A stretch of DNA of 55,277 nt from Kiritimatiellia bacterium (GTDB lineage Bacteria; Verrucomicrobiota; Kiritimatiellia; SLAD01). The stretch spans positions 1 through 55,277 of the forward strand of contig SLKG01000060.1 of assembly GCA_007134735.1 (NCBI GenBank). The letters are read 5' to 3'. A program made the translations under genes and the position numbers. A model generated the notes under the pieces. That model was given only the letters and a program-made list of their open reading frames with translations, was not told the DNA's origin and did not search any database. Positions 24,832-34,168 of the stretch are shown here, piece by piece. Position 1 is the stretch's first letter; the number at the start of each line of letters is the position of its first letter.

Positions 24832-27357
24832 TCAAATCCTTCCATGTTCCATTTCGATATTCCGGATACGCCGGGCGGCATCCGGTCCGGCCGGCACGTC
24901 CGCCTGCACCACGCGTTCCAGAATATGTACCGCTTCACGCCATTGCCCCTCCGTTTCCTTGATTGAAGCCGCGGCAAACGCCGCCCGCGTAAACCAGACC
25001 GTGCAATCCGGACTCCGAACGGATCGGTCATCCAAGTAGGTATAGATCACATTGACATAGCGGTCGAGGGCTTCACGGGCATCCCCCTGTTTTTCCCGAG
25101 TGCGCCCGATCTTGAATTCAGCCTGCAATTGCAGCCCGACCGAAGCGGTCGGACTCTCCATGACGGCCCGGTAGGACGCCAGCGCCTCTTCATACCGATC
25201 CGGATCCTCGCTGCCCAGCATGAATTGACAATCACCGCGCCGTCCGTATGCCTGATTCACCAGGTAGCTGTCCGGATGCTTCCTGATAATCTCCTCGAAA
25301 GCCAGAATCGCCCCCGCAAACTCCCCTAGATGGCTCAACGCGTCGCCCTGAGCGAATCGCACCTCCGCCATGCGGGGACTTTGCGGATATTGGCGGGCCA
25401 AACGATTGAAGTACTCGATCGCACGCAGATATTCCTGCGCCTCCATCGACGCGCGCCCGGCCCGGTAAAGCGCCTCGACGGCCATCGGGGTCTCAGGGTG
25501 TTGCTCGATCAGCTCCAGAAAACGCTCTTCGGCTTTGACATAATCGCCCCGGTTATAATGATATTCGGCCAACCAGAACAGGACATCCGCCGTCCAACGG
25601 GATCGAGGGAATCGCTCAATGAACTCCCGGCAGACCCGGAAAGCCTCCTCGCTGCGACCGAGCAGATACAGGCACCATCCCCTCATGTAGAACGCCTGTT
25701 CCGTGACATCGTCTCCGAAAGCCTTTTCCACAATCCGCTCGAAATCCTCGAGCGCTTCCACGAAAAGTCCCGATCGATACCGGATCAATCCGCGCCGATG
25801 AAGGGCCTGCCGAAAAACCTCGTCTCCGGGATACCCGTCCATAACCCGCTCGTAGGCGGATACCGCCCGGCCCCACTCGCCCAATTCCTCCTTGAGCAAA
25901 CCGATTCGCAACGCGGACGCCTCGGCATACAGGCTCGCCGGAAAGGCGTCTTCAATGGCCCGGAATTCCTGCACCGCTTCCTCCACCCGGCGCAATCGGG
26001 CCAGGCACTCGGCCGCCTGATACAACGCGCGCGGCGCCAGGGTGCTTCCGGGAAAAACCGTGGTCAATCGCAGATACTCGTCCCGGGCCCGCCGGAACTG
26101 GTTGTTTTCGAAATAGGCATCGCCCACCTTGAACAACGCCTGTTGCTTTTCCGTGTCTTCGGGATGCAGTGTGTATGCCTTGTCAAACGAAGCGGCCGCC
26201 TCCCCGTACTGTTCCAGTCCCAACAGGCTCCAGCCCCGGCCCAACAGGGCCTGCGCGCGGCCGTCCCGATCCTCAAACGCATCCAGGTAATGCTGAAACG
26301 CCTTGGCCGCCTGCTCGTATTCGTCCCGATCCAGATGGATACGGCCGATTTCCAACTGGGCCTCGGCGGATACGGGGGCGCCGGGTACATCCCGGATGAT
26401 CGCGCGCAGAAGGTCCAGCGCCGCATCCGGATCCTCCTCGCGAATCAACAGCCGCGCCCGGAAATACCGGCCCTGATTGCGGCGATCCTGCCGCCGGGCC
26501 GCCTGCTCCCCCGCCCGCACGGCCTCAATCGCCGATTCCAGATTCTCTTCCCGTTCATACAACCGGGCCAGCGCGTACCAGGCCTCCGCGGCTCGATCGG
26601 ACGGCAACGCTTCCCGGTCAATCAGCGCTTCCAACATCTCCCGGGCTTCGTCCCCCCGGTCCGCGGCCAGATACAAATGCCCCAGCAGGAGGCGCGCACC
26701 CTGCGCGGATTCACTTTCCGGGAACCGGTGCTCCAGGGATCGAAGCCGCACACGCGCATCCAATTCCCGCTCCACCTCCAAAAGGATCTCCGCCCAATCA
26801 AGCAGGTTTTCCGCCGCTTCCTCGTGGCCGGGATACCGGTCATCAAAAAATTCAAATGCTTCCAGCGCCCGATTGGTCTGACCGGCATGCCAATGCGCAT
26901 GGGCCCCAAGCCGAAGCACCGGAACGGCATACCCCGGCTCGAGTTGGTCCGGATCAATCGTATTCAAGATTTCGATCGTGCGTTCCGGCTGATCGAGATC
27001 AAATTGCGCCCGGGCCTTCCAGAACACATACGGCCCTTCCAACGGCGTGCCCCGTACCCGGCCAAGATGGTCGTCTATACGGTCCATCACATCCTGATAG
27101 CGCCCCTGGTGATACAAGGCCTGCACCAACCACAAGACCCCCTCGGCCTCATGAAAATCGTCCGACGCACGCCGGATGAACGTGGTGAAATATCCCTCGG
27201 CGATGTCGTAGAGCCCGTCTTCCATGGCCGCCTGACCGGATGTCATGGCCGCTTCCATCGCGCGCTCACGCCGCGTCGAAGCCTCCGCGCACAGGACCCC
27301 CGCCAGGCACACCGCAAGCGTCCCTCTTCCGATTCGAATTCTCATACGGTCCATCAT
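24832..27357 (-). CDS. Exported protein with an extended TPR solenoid
   Basis: 841 aa. After a signal peptide ([17 protein letters not shown]), nearly the whole chain is tetratricopeptide repeats, about 18-20 of them (for example AYYQ-type consensus segments [32 protein letters not shown]). Periplasmic TPR proteins such as CpoB/YbgF accompany Tol-type motors, and here exbB follows after a 2-nt gap. Its ATG overlaps the uvrA stop (ATGA). No enzymatic motif is present; it is probably a scaffold for the ExbBD/TonB-like complex. The opposite strand carries a 727-aa open frame that I regard as a shadow. Confidence 0.88.
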   Translation of the reverse strand: MMDRMRIRIGRGTLAVCLAGVLCAEASTRRERAMEAAMTSGQAAMEDGLYDIAEGYFTTFIRRASDDFHEAEGVLWLVQALYHQGRYQDVMDRIDDHLGRVRGTPLEGPYVFWKARAQFDLDQPERTIEILNTIDPDQLEPGYAVPVLRLGAHAHWHAGQTNRALEAFEFFDDRYPGHEEAAENLLDWAEILLEVERELDARVRLRSLEHRFPESESAQGARLLLGHLYLAADRGDEAREMLEALIDREALPSDRAAEAWYALARLYEREENLESAIEAVRAGEQAARRQDRRNQGRYFRARLLIREEDPDAALDLLRAIIRDVPGAPVSAEAQLEIGRIHLDRDEYEQAAKAFQHYLDAFEDRDGRAQALLGRGWSLLGLEQYGEAAASFDKAYTLHPEDTEKQQALFKVGDAYFENNQFRRARDEYLRLTTVFPGSTLAPRALYQAAECLARLRRVEEAVQEFRAIEDAFPASLYAEASALRIGLLKEELGEWGRAVSAYERVMDGYPGDEVFRQALHRRGLIRYRSGLFVEALEDFERIVEKAFGDDVTEQAFYMRGWCLYLLGRSEEAFRVCREFIERFPRSRWTADVLFWLAEYHYNRGDYVKAEERFLELIEQHPETPMAVEALYRAGRASMEAQEYLRAIEYFNRLARQYPQSPRMAEVRFAQGDALSHLGEFAGAILAFEEIIRKHPDSYLVNQAYGRRGDCQFMLGSEDPDRYEEALASYRAVMESPTASVGLQLQAEFKIGRTREKQGDAREALDRYVNVIYTYLDDRSVRSPDCTVWFTRAAFAAASIKETEGQWREAVHILERVVQADVPAGPDAARRIRNIEMEHGRI

Positions 27358-30221
27358 CGTCTTTTTCCGTCCTGTTCAACCGGACGCCCCACGTATTCTT
27401 TTAAAAACCGGCCCGTATACGATCCGTCCGCCGAAACCACCTCTTCCGGAGAACCCGCCACGACCACCCGCCCCCCGGCATCGCCGCCTTCCGGCCCCAG
27501 ATCAATAATGTAATCCGCCGTCTTGATGACGTCCAGATTATGCTCAATCACCACCACCGTATTACCCGCATCCACCAAGCGCTGCAGTACCGCGAGCAAC
27601 CGGCTGATATCCGCGAAATGCAGGCCCGTCGTGGGCTCGTCCAGCAGATACAACGTTTGTCCCGTGCTCTTTTTGCTCAATTCCGACGAGAGCTTCAACC
27701 GCTGGGCCTCGCCGCCCGACAACGTCGTCGCCGGCTGCCCCAATGTCAGGTACCCCAGCCCAACGTCCGACAACGTGCGCAATTTGCGCTCCAACCCGGG
27801 CACGGCATGGAAAAATTCGAGCGCCTCATCCACGGTCATGTTCAATACCTCGGAAATGTTTTTCCCGGCGTACCGCACCTCCAGCGTCTCCCGGTTGTAC
27901 CGCAACCCCCGGCACTGCTCGCAGGTCACATACACATCCGGCAGAAAATGCATTTCGATCTTGAGAATGCCGTCCCCCTTGCACCGCTCGCACCGGCCGC
28001 CCTTCACGTTGAAACTGTAGCGGCCCGGCCCATAGCCGCGCACCTTCGACGCGGGCAACTGCGCGAAGAGGTTGCGAATCAGCGAAAACGCGCCCGTGTA
28101 CGTCGCCGGATTGCTCCGCGGCGTGCGGCCGATGGGCGATTGATCAATCACAATCACCTTGTCAAGCTGTCCGATCCCGTTAATCCGTTTGTGCGCTCCC
28201 GGGCGCTCCTTGGAACCATAAAAATGACGGAACAGGGCACGCCGCAGAATATCGTCCACCAACGTGCTTTTGCCGCTTCCCGATACGCCCGTCACACACA
28301 CCAGCAAACCCAACGGAATGCGTACGGTGATGGCTTTTAAATTGTTTGCCCCGGCCCCAACGATCTCCAGGACACTCCGGGTCGGGCGGCGACGCTGTTC
28401 CGGAACTTCAATTTCCACCTCCCGTTTCAAATACCGCGCCGTGAGCGACCGGGACGAATTCAGCAGTTCCGGCACCGAACCCGCGCACACCACGTCTCCT
28501 CCGCGAACACCCGCACCGGGACCCAGGTCAATCACGTAGTCCGCTTCGCGAATCGTCTGTTCGTCGTGTTCCACCACGACCACCGTATTGCCCAGATCGC
28601 GCAGATCCTGCAACGTGCGAATCAGTTTCTTGTTGTCGCGCTGATGCAGCCCGATGCTGGGCTCGTCCAACACGTACAACACGCCCACCAGGCCCGCGCC
28701 GATCTGCGTCGCCAACCGGATGCGCTGGGCCTCGCCGCCCGATAACGTCCCGCTTTCCCGGTCGAGGGACAGGTAATCCAGACCCACATTCACCAGGAAC
28801 CGGAGCCGTTCCCGGATTTCCTTAAGCACCTCTTTCGCAATTTCGGCTTCCTGCGGGGTGATGTCGAGATGCTCGAACAGCTCCAGCGCGCGGCGGATCG
28901 ACAATGCGCAGAGATCGTGGATGGAATGACCGCTCACCCGGCACGCCAGCGATTCCGGCCGAAGCCGCGCCCCCTCGCACGTGCGGCAGGGCAGACGACT
29001 CATGTACCCGTGCAGGCGTTGCCGCGTAAATTCGCTTTCCGTTTCTTCCAGCCTCCGTTCCAGGTTCGGAATCACGCCTTCAAACGGTTTCGTGTACCGA
29101 TGATACGCGCCGCCGCGCCAGAACCCGAACTGGATCTCCTCGTCCTCCGACCCGTATAGCAGGATATCCCGGAACTTCTTCGGAAGTTTCGAGTACGGCG
29201 TCTCCATATCGATCTCGTAATGTTTGCAGAGCGCACGGAGTAATCCCTTGTAATAGATGATCAACCGCCGACCGCCGCGCCGCCACGCCTGGACCGCCCC
29301 CTTTTCCAGTGATAACCCGGGATCCGGCACCACCAGGTTTTCGTCGAATACCAGCATCGTGCCCAGGCCGTGACAGGTCGGACACGCGCCGTACGGGCTG
29401 TTGAAGGAAAAATGACGGGGCGTCAACGTGTCAAAGCTGATCCCGCAATGCACGCACGCATTCTTTTCCGAATAGAGCGTTTCCTTTCCTTTCCCCTTGG
29501 CCGGTTGGGTCAACGCGATCAGAATGCCTTCGCCCACACGCAGGGCCGTCTCAACCGAATCGGTCAGTCGGGTACGAATCTTCTCGTCGATCACCAGCCG
29601 GTCCACCACCACTTCGATTGTATGTTTCCTTTTCTTGTCCAGTTTCGGCGTGTCCTCGATCTCGTACAAATCGCCGTCGATGCGCGCGCGGACAAATCCC
29701 TGCTTGCGAATGCCGTTCAGAATTTCCGCGTGTTCGCCCTTGCGCCCGCGCACCATCGGCGCCAACACGATCAGCCGTGTTTTGGGTTTCCGTTTCATCA
29801 ACTGATCCACGATCTCCTCGGCCGTCTGACGGGTAATCGGCCGGCCACACTGATGACAATGCTGACGGCCTATATGGGCATAGAGGAGCCGGAGGTAATC
29901 GTGGATCTCCGTGGTAGTCGCCACGATCGAACGGGGATTCGACCCTGCGGTGCGCTGTTCGATCGAAATCGCCGGGGACAGCCCTTCGATCGAATCCACG
30001 TCCGGTTTCTGCATCTGGTCGAGGAACTGTCGTGCGTAGGCCGACAGGCTCTCCACGTACTTGCGCTGACCTTCCGCGTAGAGCGTGTCGAAGGCCAGCG
30101 ACGATTTACCCGAGCCGCTCAACCCCGTAATCACGGTCAGTTGATTGCGGGGAATCGAGACATGGATATCCTTCAGGTTATGCTCGCGCGCGCCGGTTAC
30201 GATGATCCAGTCCTTGCTCAT
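27354..30221 (-). CDS. uvrA: UvrABC excinuclease subunit A
   Basis: 955 aa, the normal length for the damage-sensing ATPase of nucleotide excision repair. Walker A copies are [12 protein letters not shown] and [13 protein letters not shown]. There are two LSGGEAQR signatures, Walker B/switch [15 protein letters not shown] and [16 protein letters not shown], and zinc modules CVHC...CPTC, CRTC and CERCKGDG...CEQC. The start [19 protein letters not shown] is canonical; the 118 residues added in the track read through a repeat array and are not coding. It is the first gene of a minus-strand series that overlaps into the TPR and ExbB genes. Confidence 0.98.
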   Translation of the reverse strand: MSKDWIIVTGAREHNLKDIHVSIPRNQLTVITGLSGSGKSSLAFDTLYAEGQRKYVESLSAYARQFLDQMQKPDVDSIEGLSPAISIEQRTAGSNPRSIVATTTEIHDYLRLLYAHIGRQHCHQCGRPITRQTAEEIVDQLMKRKPKTRLIVLAPMVRGRKGEHAEILNGIRKQGFVRARIDGDLYEIEDTPKLDKKRKHTIEVVVDRLVIDEKIRTRLTDSVETALRVGEGILIALTQPAKGKGKETLYSEKNACVHCGISFDTLTPRHFSFNSPYGACPTCHGLGTMLVFDENLVVPDPGLSLEKGAVQAWRRGGRRLIIYYKGLLRALCKHYEIDMETPYSKLPKKFRDILLYGSEDEEIQFGFWRGGAYHRYTKPFEGVIPNLERRLEETESEFTRQRLHGYMSRLPCRTCEGARLRPESLACRVSGHSIHDLCALSIRRALELFEHLDITPQEAEIAKEVLKEIRERLRFLVNVGLDYLSLDRESGTLSGGEAQRIRLATQIGAGLVGVLYVLDEPSIGLHQRDNKKLIRTLQDLRDLGNTVVVVEHDEQTIREADYVIDLGPGAGVRGGDVVCAGSVPELLNSSRSLTARYLKREVEIEVPEQRRRPTRSVLEIVGAGANNLKAITVRIPLGLLVCVTGVSGSGKSTLVDDILRRALFRHFYGSKERPGAHKRINGIGQLDKVIVIDQSPIGRTPRSNPATYTGAFSLIRNLFAQLPASKVRGYGPGRYSFNVKGGRCERCKGDGILKIEMHFLPDVYVTCEQCRGLRYNRETLEVRYAGKNISEVLNMTVDEALEFFHAVPGLERKLRTLSDVGLGYLTLGQPATTLSGGEAQRLKLSSELSKKSTGQTLYLLDEPTTGLHFADISRLLAVLQRLVDAGNTVVVIEHNLDVIKTADYIIDLGPEGGDAGGRVVVAGSPEEVVSADGSYTGRFLKEYVGRPVEQDGKRR

Positions 30222-30359
30222 GGGTACGGGGTTCCGAAATTGCGTATTCGTACAACCTTTCAGTATAACATGACCCACCCCATCCGCCAGCACTTCCTCG
30301 GCGTTGGGGAGTTGCAGAAGAGTTGCGCCAAGAACCACCATGGCCATTCTCAACGCAAC

Positions 30360-30870
30360 CCTGGGGATGCGGCCCTTCCTGGAAACGCCGAGCCCCAGAT
30401 CGGCCCACAGTGTCCTCGGTACCTGTCCCCAAACTACCGGTTTCGATCCCTTTGCTCCGGGCGGCGGCGACGCGCTCTCGTACCTGTCCCTCTTCCGCCC
30501 GGGAACGCCGAGCCGCAGCTCAGCCCACCTTCTTGGTACCTGTCCCCGCCCTGTCCTCCTGTCCCCACCCTGCATTCGTGACGTCGGCAGGGCGCTTTCT
30601 ACGAATATTATTGACTTATTCTATGACGAATAAATTGACGATCGTCAGTTTTTCCGTCATGGATATTGTCAAGTTATTTCCAATCGTTGGAAGGAATTTC
30701 GGGACCGATTTCCAATCATTGGAGATTCTGCTCCGCTCAGTCTCCAACGCCTGAAAACGGCTATTCTCGTACCTGTCCCCGCCCTGTTTCCAACGCCCGT
30801 GCTCTCGTACCTGTCCCTCTTCCGCCCGGGAATGCCGAACCACCTTCTTGGTACCTGTCCCCGCCCTGTT
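30360..30870. repeat. Array of GTACCTGTCCC repeats and GCCGAG hairpins
   Basis: No gene is visible between uvrA and vapB, about 690 nt. The phrase GTACCTGTCCC occurs at least six times. A unit of about 80 nt (CTCTCGTACCTGTCCCTCTT ... ACCTTCTTGGTACCTGTCCC) occurs at 30474-30553 and again, with an internal deletion, at 30791-30869. The hairpin family GCCGAGCCCCAGATCGGC lies at about 30388 and again in variant form at 30506. Copies are irregularly spaced, so this is not CRISPR. Confidence 0.8.
30678..30724. repeat. 47-nt double-dyad element (copy 1)
   Basis: Two TTCCAATCnTTGGAn palindromes, 15 nt each, are separated by exactly 17 nt (GGAATTTCG...CGAT). A second copy with the same arrangement lies at 49446-49492. 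Degenerate half-units (TCTCCAACGCC, TTTCCAACGCC) follow at about 30750 and 30784. Confidence 0.85.
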
Positions 30871-30879
30871 TCGGGTTTC

Positions 30880-30921
30880 TTGACATATTCTTACACATGA
30901 TGTATAGCCTTACACATCATG
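30880..30921 (+). promoter_or_regulatory. vapBC promoter with overlapping operator
   Basis: TTGACA, a 17-nt spacer and TATAGC. An inverted repeat CATGATGT-N10-ACATCATG (30896-30921) straddles the -10 box and ends in the vapB ATG. The same bases also read as a direct repeat CTTACACATSATG with a 19-nt period. Autoregulation by the antitoxin or the VapBC complex through such a site is the norm in this family. The start codon lies 10 nt past the -10, so the leader can only be a few nucleotides. Confidence 0.8.
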
Positions 30922-31155
30922 AGAACCAATATTGAACTGAATGAGGAACTCTTGAAGGAAGCGCGCCGGTATTCCAAGGCCCGCACCAAGCGCGCCCTGG
31001 TCGAAGAGGCCCTGGAAACGTATATCACGACCAAGGCCGAAGCGCGTAAACGCGCCACGTACGCGGATCGGGTGCGATCGATGCGATCCCAACTGGCCGA
31101 TTTGAAGCTTCGGGAGCGTCCCGTCCACATCCTGCGCGAGGATCGGGCGCGATGA
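30919..31155 (+). CDS. vapB: VapB-type antitoxin
   Basis: 78 aa. The N-terminal ribbon-helix-helix-like segment (MRTNIELNEELLKEARRYSK) is the VapB/PF09957-type DNA-binding motif. The central segment TKRALVEEALETYI is the usual second helix, and a basic tail (ERPVHILREDRAR) would wrap the toxin. It overlaps vapC by four bases (ATGA). It neutralises the toxin and is expected to repress the promoter immediately upstream. Confidence 0.92.
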   Translation: MRTNIELNEELLKEARRYSKARTKRALVEEALETYITTKAEARKRATYADRVRSMRSQLADLKLRERPVHILREDRAR

Positions 31156-31562
31156 ACCGGTTCGTTCTTGATACCAGCATCGCGCTGGCTTGGTATCTGC
31201 CGGAGGATTTTTCACCGGAAGCGCAATTGTGGCTGAACGATTTCCTGGAGGGCCGCGTGCAATTCTTGGTGCCAACCCTCCACTACTGGGAGATCGGCAA
31301 CGTATTGAGGACCTATGTGCGGCGCCGGGAACTCAAGGACACAGTCGCCCGCGAGATCTACGCCCTGCACTTGGAAGCCCCGCTCGATGTAAAAGACCCG
31401 AACCGGGAAACGGTGCTGGATACGGCGCTTGAGTACAACGCAACAACCTACGACGCCGTATACATCGCCTTGAGCCTGTCGTTGAATATTCCCCTGCTGA
31501 CAGCCGAACGCACCACCACCCCGTGGGTCGTCAAACTCGGCACACTGGCCAGAACGCTTTGA
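31152..31562 (+). CDS. vapC: VapC-type PIN-domain toxin ribonuclease
   Basis: 136 aa PIN domain. Acidic metal ligands are visible: Asp in FVLDTSIALAWYLPED, Glu in HYWEIGNVL, Asp in NATTYDAVYIALS and a late acidic/Thr position in LLTAERTT. VapC toxins cleave tRNA or rRNA in the cytoplasm when the labile antitoxin is lost. It is translationally coupled to vapB. The pair sits downstream of a dense repeat array and is followed by a hairpin before the convergent phosphate transporter gene. Confidence 0.93.
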   Translation: MNRFVLDTSIALAWYLPEDFSPEAQLWLNDFLEGRVQFLVPTLHYWEIGNVLRTYVRRRELKDTVAREIYALHLEAPLDVKDPNRETVLDTALEYNATTYDAVYIALSLSLNIPLLTAERTTTPWVVKLGTLARTL

Positions 31563-31592
31563 TTGACGGATCGTTGCCCGCGCCGGTTCTTC

Positions 31593-31612
31593 GGGCGGCG
31601 GGGACGCCGCCC
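31593..31612. terminator. Strong hairpin between convergent vapC and Na/Pi transporter genes
   Basis: A perfect 8-bp GC-rich stem GGGCGGCG-GGGA-CGCCGCCC lies 30 nt after the vapC stop. There is no T-run, so it may be a rho-assisted terminator or another REP-like hairpin. Confidence 0.4.
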
Positions 31613-31652
31613 CTCCCGAAATCACACACGTTTCCGCGCTTTGCGGCCACGA

Positions 31653-33350
31653 TTATCTCGGGACGCTTTCGTGGTGTTCCCATTGCAGGCCGCCGATGAC
31701 GGACTGCGCAATATTGGTCAGGTGATCCCCGATCTTTTCCACGTTGTCGACCAGGTCGATGAAAATCAGGCCGGCCTCGGCGGAACAGCGATGATCTCCC
31801 ATCCGTCGGACATGATTTTTCCGCAGTTCAACCTGAAGAACATTGAGTCGGTTTTCGACTTCAATGGCCTTCGATGCATGCTCATTTTCGCCGTTCTGCA
31901 ACGATGCATGAACATGCTCAAACATCTGCATTATCATGTCGTATAGTTCTTGCGCCTCGCTCATGGCCTCTTCACTGAATGCAATATTTTGGGCGATTTT
32001 CCGCTCGGCCACTTCCGCAATATTGACCGCCAGGTCGCCGATTCGTTCCAGGTCGTTGACCGTATGCAGCAGTACCGGGATCTCGGCCGATAGTTCCCGG
32101 GTCAGCGGACCGCGTGCCAGCCGGCTGAGATACGTTGTAATCTCATACTGGAATTCATCCGTCTGCTGCTCCTTTTTCCTCACCGATTTCAGCCTTTCCG
32201 GATCATTGTTCAATAACCCGGCAATAGCCCGATCAGCTGCCTTCCCGGAGATTTCAACCATGCGAAGCAGTTCGTAGGTGACCTGCTGAAAAGCCAGGGT
32301 CGGGGCATCCAAGAGATGTTCCTCCAACACAACCGGTTTCTCCTCGGCTTCGTGCGGTTTGACCGGAAGGATCCGAATCACAAGGGCTTCCAGCGCGCCG
32401 ATCATCGGCAGAAAGAGGGCGGTGTTCACCACCTTCAGCAGCGTATTCGCGGCCGCCATATCCGCCATGATGGTCGCCCGCGTGAGTTCCCATGGGGTCA
32501 GCCATGATATGAATTGCCCGAACACCCCCATCCATACGAAGGGCATGATATACAGAACGCCGATTACATTGAATACGGTATGGCCCATGGCGGTGCGCCG
32601 CGCGTTGCGCGATGCCCGGCTGGCGGCAAGCTGCGCCGTAATGGTGGTGCCGATGTTGTCACCCAGGATGAACGGGATCACCAGGTTCAGCACCACGGGC
32701 CAATCCGTGCCAAAGGCCCCCTGCAAGGCCAATACCTGAATCACCATGATCGATGCCGAACTGCTCTGCATCAGGACCGTCAGCAGCGTGCCCGCCAGCA
32801 GCGCCAAGAGCGGATAACTGGAAAGCGTAATGAGTAACTGCTGGGCGCCCGGACTGTCCTTGATCGGCGCAAAGGTTTCCTGCAAAAAGTTGATTCCGAT
32901 AAACAGCAGGCCGAATCCCAGCATGACCTTGCCCAGGTTCCGATTGCGGGATCGACGGGCCAAAATGCTTATGAAAAAGCCGATACCGACAAGGGGGAGC
33001 GCATACATATTGATGCGAAACGTGCCGAACCCGAACATGGAAACCAGCCATGCGGTCACCGTGGTGCCTACATTGGCGCCGAGAACGACACACAAGGCCT
33101 GCCTCAAGGTCAGCAGGCCCGCATTGACAAACCCGACCGTCATTACGGTCGTCGCCGAGCTGGACTGCACCAGCATGGTCGCCAAGGCCCCGAGCAGAAC
33201 GGCCACCAGCCGCTTTCGGGTAAGGGCCGTCAGAAATTGTTTCATCCGGCTGCCGGCTATGGACTTGATGGCATCCGACATCAACCCCATGCCAAAGAGA
33301 AATAGGCCCAGACCCCCGATCACGCCAAACAACATATTCGTCATAAGCAT
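31653..33350 (-). CDS. Na/Pi cotransporter family protein with C-terminal PhoU domain (copy 1)
   Basis: 565 aa. The duplicated Na/Pi (PF02690) core has the QSSS signatures MLVQSSSATTVMTVGFVNAG and VLMQSSSASIMVIQVLAL, within about eight membrane helices. A PhoU-like four-helix domain covers about 360-545 (VNDLERIGDLAVNIAEV; LVDNVEKIGDHLTNIAQ). Such YjbB/NptA proteins move phosphate, often outward, and PhoU is thought to sense or gate. The start could be the ATG six nt further in, which has better Shine-Dalgarno spacing. A second, diverged copy is encoded on the other strand at 36668. Confidence 0.93.
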   Translation of the reverse strand: MLMTNMLFGVIGGLGLFLFGMGLMSDAIKSIAGSRMKQFLTALTRKRLVAVLLGALATMLVQSSSATTVMTVGFVNAGLLTLRQALCVVLGANVGTTVTAWLVSMFGFGTFRINMYALPLVGIGFFISILARRSRNRNLGKVMLGFGLLFIGINFLQETFAPIKDSPGAQQLLITLSSYPLLALLAGTLLTVLMQSSSASIMVIQVLALQGAFGTDWPVVLNLVIPFILGDNIGTTITAQLAASRASRNARRTAMGHTVFNVIGVLYIMPFVWMGVFGQFISWLTPWELTRATIMADMAAANTLLKVVNTALFLPMIGALEALVIRILPVKPHEAEEKPVVLEEHLLDAPTLAFQQVTYELLRMVEISGKAADRAIAGLLNNDPERLKSVRKKEQQTDEFQYEITTYLSRLARGPLTRELSAEIPVLLHTVNDLERIGDLAVNIAEVAERKIAQNIAFSEEAMSEAQELYDMIMQMFEHVHASLQNGENEHASKAIEVENRLNVLQVELRKNHVRRMGDHRCSAEAGLIFIDLVDNVEKIGDHLTNIAQSVIGGLQWEHHESVPR

Positions 33351-33455
33351 GCCCTGTCACCGAGTGTACGGCACTCCCTGCTTGTTTTGACTTTTCACCG
33401 TATCCGGTTTTAGTTCGACAGGTCAATTATGAAGATACGACCGGTGAATCCAGCA

Positions 33456-34160
33456 TCAGGAAGACAAAAGACTCCGATACATTTCCTCGTGGGATAACAT
33501 TTTTCCGGCATCATCCATGACCCGCATGGCGTCGGCCGAGATCTCGTCGATCAGCGCCACGGCGCCGTCGATCAAACCGAATTCCACCTTCATGTCGATC
33601 AAATCCAGGCCCCGCTCGCGCAGATCGTTCTCCACGATTCGGGCGATCCGGCGGGTCAAGTCCTTGGCGTTGTCCAATTGCGGCCGGGTCAGGAAACCGA
33701 GCGTAACCAGGGCGTCGTCGTTGATCAACGGATCGCCCCGCTCGTCGTCCTTGAGCGTAATCTCGACCAGGTAATCCAGATCCTGCAGTTCCATCTTGAT
33801 ATGAGCGCCGTACCGTTTCAGGAAACTGCCGTACGCTTTGCGGCGGCATACGAACTCCAATCCGCCGCGGCCTTTTCCAGGCAGCACGGCCTCTTTGACC
33901 TCCATGGCATTCCGGTCGAGGTCGACCGAAACCAGGTGCGTCGGAATGCCTTCGTCCTGCAACCGTTGAAAAAAGTACCGGGTAAGCCCAAGCGACATCC
34001 GGCCTTTCCCCTGGATCTGCCCCATAACCGTGTTGGCGCCCGGATCGACCACACCGTTTTCGCCCGTGACGTCATCCTTGAAGACAATCAGCAGATGGCC
34101 GTTCGGCAACCGGTGAATGTCCTTGGTCTTGCCCGAATAGATTTTTTCCTCTGTGCTCAT
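33456..34160 (-). CDS. purC: Phosphoribosylaminoimidazole-succinocarboxamide synthase (SAICAR synthetase)
   Basis: 234 aa, the short bacterial form. It ligates aspartate to CAIR with ATP in purine synthesis. Motifs are YSGKTKDIHRL at the N-terminus (P-loop equivalent), FKDDVTGENG, EFVCRRKAYGSFLKRYG, DPLINDDALVTLG and LIDMKVEFGLIDG with ISADAMRV. It lies 8 nt downstream of the glycosyltransferase gene on the same strand, so the two are probably cotranscribed despite unrelated roles. Confidence 0.97.
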   Translation of the reverse strand: MSTEEKIYSGKTKDIHRLPNGHLLIVFKDDVTGENGVVDPGANTVMGQIQGKGRMSLGLTRYFFQRLQDEGIPTHLVSVDLDRNAMEVKEAVLPGKGRGGLEFVCRRKAYGSFLKRYGAHIKMELQDLDYLVEITLKDDERGDPLINDDALVTLGFLTRPQLDNAKDLTRRIARIVENDLRERGLDLIDMKVEFGLIDGAVALIDEISADAMRVMDDAGKMLSHEEMYRSLLSS

Positions 34161-34168
34161 TTCCTCCT

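Noticed and set aside
25330-27513. 727-aa plus-strand ORF
   Set aside because: It lies antisense to the TPR gene, has no recognisable domain, is rich in Arg/Pro/Gln as shadow frames are at this GC content, and the minus-strand reading has perfect TPR periodicity.
30222-30575. N-terminal extension of UvrA by 118 residues
   Set aside because: The extension reads through GTACCTGTCCC and GCCGAG repeats; UvrA homology begins exactly at MSKDW.
29370-30581. 403-aa plus-strand ORF
   Set aside because: Antisense to uvrA and extending into the repeat array; no motif.
30360-30870. CRISPR array
   Set aside because: Repeats are of unequal length and spacing, spacers are related to one another, and no cas gene is near.
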